Shown piece by piece: positions 1 through 11,716 of a stretch of 64,000 nucleotides of DNA. Source of the DNA: Phoronis australis (taxonomy: Eukaryota > Phoronida > Phoronidae). Both the position numbers and the translations under genes were made by a program. Positions within the stretch are counted from its first letter, which is position 1; every line of letters starts with the position of its first letter. A model generated the notes under the pieces. It had not been told where the DNA came from and searched no databases. It saw nothing but the letters and a program-made list of their open reading frames with translations. The DNA is taken from assembly GCA_002633005.1 (NCBI GenBank), contig NMRA01000665.1:6304-70303 (forward strand), written 5' to 3'.

Positions 1-47
1 GGATATGAACGAGACCTCTGAAGAAACATGATAACTATGCTTGTTGC

Positions 48-345
48 AGGGGGGATCCAGGACTTTGAGTTAGGGGGAGGGGGGCAAGGCAGAGTATTAG
101 CCAGGATTTTGCCCGTCAGACATTCGCGCTGCTGACGTTGTGGACCTTTTGGTAACAAAAATGAAAGCGGACTAAAAAAAAAACAAAAAAAAACGGGGAC
201 ACCACTGTGAATTGCGCGTTCGAGCTTGTTCAGTAGACTTTTGTCTCATTTTCTCGGACTTTTTGATTCTCAGAAACGGATCTTTTTGCCCACTTCGCCA
301 AATCGCCAAATGGAGGGGGGGGGCTTGTTCGACAGTGACCTCTGA
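48..345. repeat. Dispersed repeat, GGATCCAGG-type family, copy 1
   Basis: The stretch begins near a GGGGGGATCCAGGA motif and contains 'actaaaaaa...cggg' and 'gacttttgtctc.ttttctcgga.tttttg.ttctc' blocks that recur at 8751-9066, 9475-9720, 30625-30910 (opposite strand) and 47678-47760. No coding capacity is visible. A non-autonomous transposable element is the simplest explanation; the exact ends are not defined here. Confidence 0.6.
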
Positions 346-360
346 CATGGAAAGTTCAAA

Positions 361-3300
361 AGGCAGGTCAATGTCGACTCGACGTCGTTAGCCGGTTCGG
401 TCACCAAACTTTCGTAAAATACTTTAAAGTAATACAATTATAGCAGTGTAAATAACGCTCAACATACAATCAGTTCTCAATCGTAACATCTTTAACAGGA
501 CTGTTGATTATATGACAGTTCTGTCTCAGTATTCATTTGCTAAATATTTTATCTTCTGCAAATCAGGCGCCGATTCCTCGGTAACTACAATATCAAATAT
601 TGTAGTTATTTTAGTATTTTCAGGAGATGTTACAAATTCAATGCAATTACCCTTGTTTTCATCTTTGTTATCTCTTTTCAAGTAATAATACGTCACATTT
701 AAAGCTGTTTCTTTTACTAGAGAAAACTTGCAGCCTAACGCTCAAGTACATACATATAGGATGTGATCCGCCACGTGAACAGTCTGAGTGAAGAATTTAA
801 AAAATGTGCGAAAAAATGAAAGAAACTTAGGAATTCGAAGTTCGATCTCGGTGGATACGCGGAATAATGTCGAGTGGGATATTACTTCATGTACGCCACT
901 CTCGGTACGTTTTGTGTATTTAATTTCCCACGCGACAAAGCACTATTTTCCCGCTAGACTAAAAAGCAAAAACGGGACGTTTCATGGGTTTTTGCGGCAC
1001 CTTCAATTTTCCATTCAACTCTAAAATAACAACTACAAAAACGCTGTTGGGATTTTTTGGGTGTTCCATCTCCTGTTCGACAAAAAAACGCTGTCGGTAC
1101 GTCATTGTGTGTTGCAGTGAAAATTCGTCCTTACGTTTTGGCCTAGACCCAGATGTCCCGCTTTTTACCCTGTAGTCCCGCATTTCAATCCAGTTGTTCC
1201 GTTTTTTCGTTCTTGAATGTTGACCGTGACAACTATGCAGCAGATGTTCAAAATAACACAGTCTCTTCTTATGAATATCCCTATTTTCCAGAGTCCACTT
1301 TCTTTTGTCACAATCGTAAAAACGTGATCAATGCCTCTTGTCTACGGTATCATATACTACACATATCAGGATCACTAACTTTCACTTCCTGAAGAAAAGA
1401 GTTTATTTCTAAACTTTTATAGAAAGTCCTACACTGCAACCAGTTTGATGAGCTATCCATAGTATATTTTAAAACTATGTGAGAGAAGTGTGCCCATTTT
1501 TTATCTACCAGAAAATTTTTATTTGCAAATTTCGGAAAAATACTTGAAGTAGCTTATCGCATTTTTCGTAAATATCACTGCATTCTGAATTTTTACTGAA
1601 TAATTGTATCAAACGGCACCAAAGGTCCAATTAATTATAATGTATAAAGATCAATAATTTTGGATGAATGCCTAACTAAATTATCCACAGCAAAAGCGAG
1701 GGATCCATATTTTAAAACCGTTGTCTTTCTAGCGTAGAAATCTTTTCAGTCAATAAAATTATTTTCCTAATGGATCAACTAGTCGTTTATATAACCTCTC
1801 TGGTTCATTTTCTTTTTTATGTAACTATTGCACGCTGTTAGTTTTCTCATTTTGGTATCACATTTGGTTTTTAGAATTAAAAAATATTTTTAAGCTAGTC
1901 AGGTATACGAAACAATTCTCACGCATGCGCAGCGCAACCTCAGAAGCCGCGAGATCGGAGTTGGCATTCCAGGACTGAGTTCTATGACTCAAACACAGAA
2001 TATTAATATATTAAACTAAACGTGTTTTTGTATGGGTGAGTGTTATTAGCCGAGGTTGCTGTGCCTAGTTAATGTTTTCACGAGACCAAAGATCTCTGCA
2101 CAATGCTGCACAGAGGCGCGTTCCGTAACAGAGCTAATTGTTGTGAGTTTAGTGAGACCACGCGAGATCACCAGAAATGCACCTGAACGTTCACTCGCCA
2201 AATGGCCACCTGAAATTAATCGGCGAGGTTGGAGTTTTGAGGTATAGAAGAAAACATAAGTTAGCGGCACTATTACACTCTTCTAGCTCTCCCACAGTGC
2301 TGCGAACAGTGCTAGTAGAGAGAGAATAATCACTTTTTCCATTCAAGCCGCCGAGATTTTTCGCCTACGTTATGGAACGTGTTTCTGTTTTCAACCCAGC
2401 ATCCAATATCACCATGCACATGGTCGCTTCATTAAAAGCTCTGTTTGAGAGGAACTACACTCTTTATCCTTGAAATTTATTTGCTGAAATCTGTACGCAA
2501 TGTTTGTCTTTACAGTGTTGGCTGTGTTGAATTGAAAAACGGGATACTCTTCCGTGGCAGATGTTATACTGTGCTAAAGAGTGTTAAAGGCTTTTATATG
2601 GAAGGTAACGAAATGAAGGACGAAAACGTGGATCACTTAGTTTGCGACTGTATACCAGTTTAAGAAGAATAAGACTGCAGAGCATTGACGCTAATAGATA
2701 AGATGCAACAATGACAAAGAACTTGACCTCCTTCAACACGTAGCTCCAGAACAACTGCTGATACTGTTGAAGCTATAATGTTGCCAATAATCACTATGTA
2801 ATCAATGAAACCATCGGAATAAAGTCATTATATGAAAACATAAGTGACCGAGACATTGATTAATTTATAACTGAATGGTGCACACTATTGCACTTAACAT
2901 ATTGTTTCTCTTATCAACGATTTTGGTTTCTTACCCTGTCCGTCACTTTAGTTTTAAATAGGCATAGAACGTGAAAAACAGACTAACATGCATTATTCAA
3001 TGTGGTTCTCGGCCACTGAAACAGAAGCCAAATTGTTCACCAGGTATATTTTCGGTTTGTTCAGAAAGATTTTGAATTTCTGTTCATGTTAAAACCTTTT
3101 TCATTATTTTCAACTTTGAAAAAAACCATCTGCCAACTGCTGGTCACTTCGTGGACAATTCTCCCACACAGCAAAGCACGTCTCCTTATTTGGCATGGTA
3201 AGACATAAACAAGGAACATTTCCCTAATATGGAAAATGTGACCTTTGGCCTTTGATGTGAACAAAATAATGGTGACAGCAAACAGTTCGACTTCTTTGAG

Positions 3301-3465
3301 TGGATGCTCGCATATATATTATTAGAGGTGGGGAATTTAAAAATTGCATTGGGATGAAAGAGCTTATATTTCGTCTGTGTTTCGAACGTAATGGATCTGA
3401 CGATTTTTCCCGAATAAATTCTCGGAATTTCTAGAAAAATTACAGTGTAATATTCAAAGTGAACA
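361..3465. other. Noncoding stretch, no gene seen
   Basis: Reading frames here are under 100 codons, overlap on both strands, and show no recognisable domain or exon with good splice sites. The base composition is AT-rich throughout. Confidence 0.6.
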
Positions 3466-4088
3466 ACTCTTACGTTAGACACTGACCACCGTCCTTCTGG
3501 CCCCGACAGTAGGACGGTGAAGCTCCTATAGGCGCTTCATACGCCGGAAGCTTTTCGGCGAATTATGCCTTGCACTTACTAAAACATCAAAGTCACATTG
3601 TTATAAATACTTCTGCTCACAAAGGAACACCTTAGGAGGCCGTCCTTGTATGCAATTCCTTCCAAATCGAACAAATACTCCAGTTATCAAACTTTTTCTT
3701 TGAGCAGTTCCTCGTTCAGTTCCCAAAATCGGCAACTCACCATTTTTAACACTGCGCGCCAGGTGGCATGACGTCATATCCCCTGGCGCACGCAATGTTA
3801 AAAATGGTGAGTTACCGATTTTGAAAACTGCTCGAAGAAAAAAATTTAATAACGGGAGTATTTGTTCGAGTTGGAAGGAATTAAATACATCGACGGCCTT
3901 CTAAGGTGTCTCTCTATGCGCAAAAGATATTTATAACAACGTAGTATTGATGTTTTAGTCAGGTTCCTAGGTGCGAGGCAATTCGCCGAAAATCTTCCGG
4001 AATATGAAGCACCTATAAGAGCTTCACTGTCTCTTCTGCGGAGCCACATTAGTATAGACAGTGCGGTCACTGTCCACTCTTACGTTAG
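3466..4088. mobile_element. Foldback (long inverted repeat) element with 13-bp target-site duplication
   Basis: Bases 3479-4075 form one long imperfect palindrome. The arms pair from 'caccgtcc...gaagctcctatagg.gcttcat' on the left to 'atgaag.acctataagagcttcac' on the right, meeting at about 3770-3785 (GCGCCAGG...CCTGGCGC). The 13-base direct repeat ACTCTTACGTTAG lies exactly outside it at 3466-3478 and 4076-4088, as expected of a target-site duplication. Each end also carries its own short hairpin: CACCGTCC/GGACGGTG on the left and CACTGTC/GACAGTG on the right. There is no transposase frame, so it is non-autonomous. A truncated relative lies at 51873-52185. Confidence 0.85.
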
Positions 4089-5356
4089 CACCCCGAAGAA
4101 GAAGATTCTTCAAGATCTGTTTAAAAGTTTCCATGCCTCTTTTTTAAAATACCAACTGTTTATTTGGCGTACGATTCGTAGACGCGAAAACCTCGCTAAA
4201 CGCAAGAGTTTGCGATATATTGTCACTGATGTACTACAAGTGAAGGAAGCGATCACACCAGCGTCCTTCGTTAGATTCTTGCGTATGCTGAGTTCAATTC
4301 TTGTCTCACCTCTCTCCTTGCACTGATTGGAAATGATCTCTGGTTTTGGGGGAAGAGCTGACACGTCACTTCACAGCCTCCTTTGCCCCACCCCCCCAGG
4401 CTTCCGACATCCAGTATCAGCCATGGCCAGTGCAATTCGTGGTTACTGCTTGGAGCCATGATCGGTGCACGCGGCACAAAATCCGCTCGATCAAGCCACC
4501 TTGTTTAACCTGGTGACGGACCAGTAACGAATCGCTGTTTTTTCATCAGCCCAGAAATAATTCTATTTGGAGAAGTGCAAGAATTACACACTAAGTCATG
4601 ACGCCGATCCATTGAGATTGCTCCAGTAAAGGGTGGTTATCAGGTCACCGGCAACACTAGCCAGGCTTTGGCGAACCGATGAAAGATTGCCGGATCATTG
4701 TGCTACTTGGCGATGAGGGATAGAACTCTCGATCAGCTGGATCGACCAAGTATTGCTCGATACTGTGACCAAGGCGTAAGGGAAAACTTAAAGTGGATCT
4801 TGCACTCTAATTCCTTATCTGTGATTGCTTGGTCAAATTAATTAGAAACGAAGCACATAGCTGAATGTGAATATGAAGTAGGTTCAACTTTTTTTGCCAG
4901 ATGTTTTTAAGAACAAGTTTCGCGTCGAAATGATATCCGCCGTAAATCACATAACTGTGTGTAATAAGTATCGTGGCGTTGTGTTGGGGAATAACACTGC
5001 ATGGTGCGGGCTATGTCAGCCCCAAGGTACGTCATTAGTGCAAAGGTCACCTATTTGTAGAATTTTTTGCTTTCACATTACAAGTTGTCAACGAAAACCA
5101 CTGCCCTTTGTTTAGCGCAGATGATGTTCATGCGTAGTACATTAGCATAGTCAGAAACATCCAAATACATCTTTAATACCGATTGTACAACGATTGGTGT
5201 TAAATCAAAACACGGGTTCAGATCTTTAAAACAATAAGAATTCTCGAAATGATTTTTTTTAGATAAGTCGCAATCACGATTAGCATTATTAACGCCAGTA
5301 TGACTAACAGCTAACCGTCACCAGAGCAGAGATAACGTCGCCGTCTTCGAATTAGC
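4089..5356. other. Noncoding stretch, no gene seen
   Basis: Only short, overlapping frames on both strands, with no recognisable domain, RNA gene or repeat structure. Confidence 0.55.
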
Positions 5357-5704
5357 TATCGCTGGCCAAATGATTGAACGTTGCGCACGTAAATTACGAG
5401 CGTAAATTAATTATTGTTTATAGCTTAAAATAATTTTTAAATTAGAATTTAACGGTGAAAATTTATCGATGGCCAAAGGGAAGAATGTTACGCATGTAAG
5501 TTACATGCGTAAATTAATTCTTAATGGCGTTTATAATAAATATAAGCCTTTAAAGTGCTTAAAGTCACCCATTTAATGTCAAAAACACCCTAGCGCTGTG
5601 GTTGTATGGCGTAGAGGCGCGTCCCCTGGGTGATGGATTGGGGAAGCCTTTCTAGAGGGGTTGTACCGAATATTACGGAATAAGGTGCTGTGAACCAACT
5701 CAAC

Positions 5705-5935
5705 CTAGGAGAATGGAAAACTCTGATTCCAAACCCGGGTAGATGGAGCTCGTTAGCCTTTGAAGGTAGTTTGTCTAGAAAAATCTGATTCCAAACACGC
5801 GTAGACATAACTCGTTAGCTTTGACAGGCAGTTTGTCTATGAAAAGGAAAACTCTGATTTAAAACCAGGGACAGAGGATGCTCCTAAGTAACGGGCAGCA
5901 AGTTCCCTACGAGAGGGAAACTCGGATAAAAAACC
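5705..5935. repeat. Degenerate ~70-bp tandem repeat, about 3.5 units
   Basis: Units begin with 'gaaaactctgatt.caaac.c' and most end with 'agtttgtct.'. Successive starts lie at about 5713, 5778, 5849 and 5918, so the period is roughly 65-71 bp. Units have diverged strongly. No coding function is apparent. Confidence 0.6.
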
Positions 5936-6843
5936 AACGGATACACTGGGCCCCTGTGACGCGTAACGGCAGTGCAACGCACATACGTCGTCATGGTGGT
6001 CAATATAATTTGACCATTTGGCGAACGAGAAAAAGAAGGAGATATCAAAAAAACAAAAAAAACTTCAGCAGTCGATCAGCTGTGAAGTTAGAACAACTGC
6101 AAACACTATCTGGCGAAATATTAATCAGCTGATCTCAAATTACCAGCATTTATACTGGTCGAAACATACTATGTAAAATCGGGACAACCAATCACAGCAC
6201 TAGTCATTCTCCATTTTCTCACATGACATGGAATGTGTTACGACACGACTGGTTGATAACACCGAGTACGTATTTTTTATATTACATGGGCAAATCACAA
6301 AGTAGTGCAAAGTAGAAATCCATACGCCTTACATTTTGTCGTCTGCAAAACACTAAAACAACCAAACGCGCGCCAACCAAACGATGCCGGAATTCCGAGG
6401 TGACAAGGTCATCATTGACAAATCCGTTGTCGTACTATACGTACTCTCAGTCGAAAAGACATGCAAATAACTTCTTAAACGGACCCATCTTCGGTGGCGA
6501 ATTCTATATCCACTTTCATTCAAACGGAGACGAGCCCTCAACTCAAGAAACGCGGCAGGCTGTCTAGCTGTGCTGACTCAAGGTCATTCATTGCTCAAGC
6601 GCGGGATGCCCTGCTGACAGTTATTTTCAAATATTTTTTAAGTTTTAATGTTAAAACTTCAAAGACTATTTATTACATTCTAACTTGAATATTTACTACG
6701 AAAGCTGAATGCAATTTACAATTGTTAAGCTTGAAATAAACCTATTGACAAAAAAATAACTGAATTGCGTGCGTGTTTTTGCAAAAGTTGCGTTTTGTGG
6801 TCGAATGGTTTAGACACGTAGTTTTTCAGCATGTGAGAAAGCA

Positions 6844-6934
6844 AATCCTACACTCGTCTCGGCAAGCCTCGGGATTTTTACGAAATTTCCGAGAGGTTTT
6901 GCCCATGTCATAAACCTGAGACTCGTGTAGGATT
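6844..6934. repeat. Imperfect 17-bp inverted repeat (hairpin)
   Basis: AATCCTACACTCGTCTC at 6844-6860 pairs with GAGACTCGTGTAGGATT at 6918-6934 with two mismatches. A second, smaller inverted pair lies inside (cctcgg...ccgagagg). It could be a small foldback element. Confidence 0.55.
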
Positions 6935-7948
6935 CTCTATAATATTTAGTGTGAAAAGTCGTCAAATATTGCTGCTCGTTTTCCCGTGCTTACACTCATG
7001 TCCGTGGAGCTGAGAAACTTTCAAATGAAATCACTTTTCATGCATTTTATGGTTGTTAGGATATTGAATTCACAATTGTAATAAACAGTCCTTTAAAAGA
7101 AGATTTATGTGATGCGGAATATGTAGACACTTGTCAAAACAAGGTAAATTGCGGTTTTAAGCACTTTAAATAATCAAAGAAATATATGTACGCCCCAAAC
7201 AATCAATTTACACCGTTAAGAACTACTTTACGCCGTTAATGATTAATTTAATTTACGCCGTGAATAATTAATCAAACGTCAATTTGCAGTTTAAAAGTTA
7301 CTTTGCGCCGTTAACAATAATTAATTTACTCTCGTAATTAACGTGCGTAACGTTCACCCATTTCGCCATCGATACATATAGGCCGCATAACCGTTTTATA
7401 TTAATGGTCCAATAACGCATGATCCTGCTGCAGCTTGGGCGGTAGAAAAACGTCAACGGTCCTTTACCGTTCAGACGGCACAGTCTTGAGCAAACCGCGT
7501 TTCCTTGCTCTCAAAAAACACCGACGAATACGTTCACATTTTTGGAGAAAAGTAGATCTAAACCCAATAAAAACTTTGGTCAATGGAGATAGACTTCTCT
7601 TATCAATATTGTCAATGGTGCACAGCCTCACACACTTTATACGAGCAACTAACCTGTTGGAAAAGATTTCCAATGTTAGGTGCCACAGTTCCGAAGGTTC
7701 GGTACTCTGAAGGTCCATTACTCCGAAAATTTGCCACCTTCGAAAGTTCACTGCTTCGAATGTCCACAATTCCAAAACCAGAACTGGGACAGTAATTTTC
7801 TTCTTAAATATAAGCATAGCCCCAGGAGTCGCTTAGCATTGTATTCAGGTTCTAATTCACACCCTTGTACATATGCACTAGTAAGACCTAGATCAGATGA
7901 GTAGGAGACATCTTTGTGCAATGCTCGATTGGCATCCAATGAAGCAAG

Positions 7949-7961
7949 GATTCGAACCCAG
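7949..7961 (-). other. tRNA-like B-box sequence, probable SINE remnant
   Basis: On the minus strand this reads GGGTTCGAATCCT, which fits the internal RNA polymerase III B-box consensus. The flanking bases do not form a convincing T-stem, and no A-box or complete cloverleaf is seen, so it is not annotated as a tRNA gene. Confidence 0.35.
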
Positions 7962-7967
7962 CCTCCC

Positions 7968-8106
7968 GTTCAGTAACGCTAGGACCTCGCTAAAAAGCAA
8001 TACTTCGCGAGATTACGTGAGATATTGCCGTGTATTTTAAATGAGAACACGTGACTTTGACTAGGTTTTAGCTAGGTCCTAGCGTAGGTCCTAGCGTCTA
8101 CTGAAC
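7968..8106. mobile_element. Short inverted-repeat element (MITE-like), copy A
   Basis: The element begins GTTCAGTAACGCTAGGACC and ends GGTCCTAGCGTCTACTGAAC, which are inverted repeats differing by one or two bases. It is about 90% or more identical to 9853-9990. The inner part has a doubled TAGGTCCTAGCG motif and a CACGTG. The copies also share about 9-12 bp on either side (CAGCCTCCC and CACGCCAGGTC), so either the mobile unit is longer than the inverted repeat or one copy arose by a larger duplication. Confidence 0.8.
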
Positions 8107-8746
8107 GCACGCCAGGTCTCCCAAACAAGAGTCCCGACCTCAAACTACTGAGCTCAGTACCCAGCTCATTACTCTCATTGTCATGACAAACGTGAATAAA
8201 TTATTGTATTTGTTTCAATTCAGTAACCATTTAAAGGCTGTGCAAAAGTTGACTAGTTCTAATACATTGATTTCGTTGTTTACAAATGAGCTCGGTTCCA
8301 GTCACTGCCGAATGTCATTCTTGATTGTAACTAACGACTCATTCTCAAGCACAGACAACATGTGAGGCGCGGGTAAGGGCTGCGGCGACCAACGGTTTTC
8401 AGTTTAAGAAGACTGAATGGGGTTCACTGACTTCGTGAAGACTATCAGGGACAGGGTAGCCTGCTAACTACATTTAATTTCGACCCGCTGCGCGCGTGGT
8501 TCCGGTAGGTGAGGCTCAGGCGCAGCCCTAAACTTTTCAGTCGCGCTGTGAAATGATACGACCATGACATGGATTTGATTAATGTATCGTGGTTGATAAT
8601 TCATTAATATTTCGACTCCATATTTTTTGTAATGCAATAACTTTCTCAAATTCCGAGTTTATAAGACATGCGGGCAATTTAGCAGGTGCATGAAATCCAA
8701 ACAATTATATGTCAGTACATGGGCGTTGGTTGTTTTCGCTATAGGT
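8107..8746. other. Noncoding stretch, no gene seen
   Basis: No domain-bearing frame, RNA gene or internal repeat is seen. Confidence 0.5.
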
Positions 8747-9066
8747 ACCAGAGGCGGATCTAGGATACCGTAAGGGGTGGCCCAACATGTTGACTCGGGT
8801 AATTGGGTAAAGTGCGTCTGCATGGGCAAGGCCGGCCTGAAAGTTGCTTGGCCGGTAATGTGGACCGTCTGCACGAAAAATCAATCGGACTAAAAAAACG
8901 GGGCCACGGTTCCGCCGCGGTCTGACTTCGAGCCCCCCCCTTCATCCGCCACCGGTTCTACAGTTACTGAACACAATCTTTCCTCACCCTTCTCGTTTTT
9001 CTGTTTCATTTTGGTTGCGGCAGCCAAAGGGGGGTGGGCACCTGCCCCCCTAAATCCGCTTATGGG
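8747..9066. mobile_element. Dispersed repeat with GCGGAT(C/T)TAGG ends, copy 2
   Basis: The left end reads GCGGATCTAGGA. The right end, read on the other strand, is GCGGATTTAGGG, giving short terminal inverted repeats. The interior includes a 'ggactaaaaaaacgggg' block shared with copy 1 at the start of the window. It is probably a non-autonomous transposable element. Confidence 0.6.
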
Positions 9067-9401
9067 TACACCGTTCAGTGTATTTATCATTCATTTTTGC
9101 ATGTAAAAGTGCAAAAATTTCACGAGTTGAAAAAGTTAGATCTTTTCGTAGTAGTAAACATTAGAAGTAGTGAACCTTCGCATTGGCGAATCAAATGGTG
9201 AGTAGTAGGCTGTTCCCACTTTCAACGACGTACATGTAAGCAACTTTATATAACTAGATAAAAAAATTCGTCAAATTTTTCTTCGAGAGCTAATTATTTC
9301 TGTCCGAGTAGGTGTAATCACTCATTTAAGGTAGGTGGATACACAAAAAAAATTAATTTTGACTGTTTTTTACATTTTCATATCATCCTAATCTTTAATT
9401 C

Positions 9402-9402
9402 N
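9402..9402. other. Single-base assembly N
   Basis: An isolated N that may mark a contig join. Unlike the Ns at 14987 and 62908, I see no flanking duplication. Confidence 0.7.
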
Positions 9403-9474
9403 AGTTATATCTTTCGATTGACAGAGCTCAATTTGTGATCTAAGCAGGTGAAAGTAAAGGAAATAGTGACTTTA

Positions 9475-9720
9475 ATATGAGGAGGGCTCAAATTTCTGGC
9501 GATGTGGAACTTTTGCTGACAAAAAAGCGGCAGGGCCAAAAAACGGGGTACCACCTTCAAAACTGTGACCTGTGCGGCTGCGCCTTTTTAGTGGACTTTT
9601 GTCTCGTTTTTCTAGAACTTTTTGTTTCTCTGACGGAGGCGGACATTTTTGCCTAATTCGCCGGGGGGGGAGCTCATTCGAGCCCACCGAGTCCCCAATG
9701 GGTGTGCGCATGATAAACCC
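9475..9720. repeat. Dispersed repeat, GGATCCAGG-type family, copy 3
   Basis: It shares 'aaaaaacggggtaccacc', 'gacttttgtctcgttttt' and 'ctgacggaggcgga' blocks with the copies near 1-345 and, inverted, 30625-30910. The small frames on both strands are shadows of the repeat. Confidence 0.6.
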
Positions 9721-9852
9721 GCCTTTTAGATATACTGACTACCGAAAAAGTGTTCTCAGTGGAAAGTTGTGTCTATGAGTGGGTAGTTTCAAAAACTAAA
9801 CCGCATAGGGGGCTACGCGGAAGGTAGATACATATACATATACAGCCTCCCC

Positions 9853-9990
9853 GTTCAGTAACGCTAGGACCTCGCTAAAAAGCAAGACTTCGCGAGATTA
9901 CGTGAGAAATTGCCGTGTATTTTTAATGAGAACACGTGAATTGACTAGGTTTTAGCTAGGTCCCAGCGTAGGTCCTAGCGTCAACTGAAC
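9853..9990. mobile_element. Short inverted-repeat element (MITE-like), copy B
   Basis: It begins GTTCAGTAACGCTAGGACC and ends GGTCCTAGCGTCAACTGAAC. It is the near-identical partner of 7968-8106, in the same orientation about 1.9 kb away. Confidence 0.8.
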
Positions 9991-10125
9991 ACACGCCAGG
10001 TCGTGAACAGAGGTTTGTCTTAGGGGTTGCAGTCCCTCAATTATCGCCAGGAATTTTGAGTGACGGCTTAACTGACCAATCAGAATTTTTGCATTTTTGA
10101 CACACCTTAGTTTTCAAGCCGCCAT

Positions 10126-10157
10126 TTTACCCGACAAACAGCATGTTGTCGGGTAAA
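10126..10157. repeat. Perfect 12-bp hairpin
   Basis: TTTACCCGACAA (10126-10137) and TTGTCGGGTAAA (10146-10157) are exact inverted complements with an 8-base loop. It follows a CCAAT and a GCCGCCATTTT sequence, but no gene starts nearby. It may be the end of an element or chance. Confidence 0.6.
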
Positions 10158-11149
10158 GCTTATTGTTTGTTTGTCGACTTTTCGCGTTCTTGTCTAGTGC
10201 AAGTCTGTCAACTTTCAACGTCATTTCTTTCGATTTGGTAAAATTCCTACTGCTAGATTTTCTCGCAGGTATTAAACTCTACCTTGATCGCTGTTTGGCA
10301 TGATAGTGAAATTCCAGGCGCGGCTATTTCGAAAATCTGATTCAACTATTCACGTATTTGTCGTAATTGCGATATTTCTATTTTTCAATACCGTATTTAT
10401 AGATTTCGTTGATATTACAAAATCACTTGTTCGTATCATCGTCAGGATTCAATAATTAACCGCATTTCATGGATTCATTAATTGCATTTGCTTACATTCT
10501 TTGTATTATTTGGATTCATTAATCCATCGTATTATGATTGAATCGTAGTATAGTTTCAGCAATTCGTAAAGAATTTGTGACATTATATAGATCACTGGTT
10601 TATTAAATATGTCCCTTTTCACGTGTCCAATAAGACGTTGCATTAAACGGATTCACGCTTTCTTCGCAGGCAGTCACTAATTCTTTGCATTGCACACATT
10701 CATCAATTGGTTTGTTAGTTCTTCTCAGGTTATCCATTTTATAGCATTTTAAGGATTTGCAAATTTGTTGCATTTTACAAGCTCAGTCACTCGTCCCATT
10801 TTATGGATTCCCATTGCCTTTTTTAGACCATAGTATGCACTTTTTGGATAAGTTCTTTGAATTTATTTCAAGTCCACTCAAGATTCCAAGTTCACATACA
10901 TGCACAACACCGCCACCTTGATTAATATCCCTTACCGCCTACACCAGTACGATTATTTAAAAAACATTTTGCTGAAGTTTGTAGTTATAGGCTATACTTG
11001 TAAGTACTTAAGCTTTACTTTTTAGTAAATATGTCGGCGCAGTCGCGGGCATGTTTCCTTTATTCAGTCAGGTACATGTACATCTATGTGGTGGCATACA
11101 CAGTATATGAAGCGCCAAAGAGAGTTCAACCGCCAGTACCTTTCTGCCT
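10158..11149. other. Noncoding stretch, no gene seen
   Basis: AT-rich, with repeated 'ggattcattaat' words around 10447-10525 and no supported frame. Confidence 0.5.
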
Positions 11150-11610
11150 TGCGTACGCATAGTTTTCCTTGATGAACGCGTAGTTTTGCTTATTCAACGC
11201 GTACTTTTAACCAGCTCATATCGTCCCGCCTAACACGCTCGTGCTCTCAAATCTCAAAATGGCGAAAGGCTGATGGGTGAAAGACAACGTTTGAAGAATG
11301 TTGCAGATTCGTATCATGTGCCCACGAAAGTAAACTTGTCTTTGATGGGACATACTAGAATAACTAATTCAGCGCGTTGGGGACTAAGCAAAACTACGCG
11401 TTGATCAAGCAAAAGTGCGTGTTGAATAAGAGCACAACGATGATCGTTCGAGAACTAACACTACGAGTTAAATAAGCAAATCTAACCGTTGCTTAAGCAA
11501 AATTGTGTGTCGATAATGAGAAGAAAAACGACTAAAAGTAAGCGTTGACTAAGCAAATCTACGAATTGATTTATCAAAACTACATACTTGTTAAGCACGA
11601 GCAGAAATCT
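11150..11610. repeat. Array of degenerate ~21-bp repeats around ACGCGT, in both orientations
   Basis: Between 11371 and 11610 roughly ten units of about 21-28 bp follow the pattern TACGCGTTGA.TAAGCAAAAC. Examples are 'tacgcgttgatcaagcaaaa', 'tacgagttaaataagcaaat' and 'tacgaattgatttatcaaaa'. At 11150-11212 two to three units run in reverse complement ('gttttgcttattcaacgcgta'). About 160 bp of unrelated sequence separates the two blocks. The function is unknown; subterminal repeats of a DNA transposon are possible. Confidence 0.65.
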
Positions 11611-11716
11611 ATTAGTTTACGAACCCTTTGGGCCACTTCCTAATTCCGCCTCTGTATTCTTAAAATAATAGAGAAAAAATTTACGATTTATAAAGCATTA
11701 TTAATGTAGATGAATA

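Larger units (their letters stand above)
5357..7374. mobile_element. 2-kb block bounded by ~65-bp inverted repeats
   Basis: The left end (5357-5420, starting TATCGCTGGCCAAATG) is matched by the reverse complement of the right end (7374 down to about 7306, starting TATCGATGGCGAAATGG). Both continue into a GAACGTT.CGCACGT.AATTACGAG.GTAAATTAATTATTG block. A second, diverged copy of the left-end sequence starts at 5464, and the 'taaattaat' and 'cgttaa' words recur near both ends. This resembles a DNA transposon with subterminal repeats, possibly with TA flanks. No transposase is recognisable inside, so it would be non-autonomous or decayed. It also contains a 70-bp minisatellite and a hairpin, listed separately. 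Confidence 0.55.

Noticed and set aside
7930-8000. Candidate tRNA gene on the minus strand
   Set aside because: The B-box fits, but the T-stem does not pair, and no A-box or acceptor stem is present.
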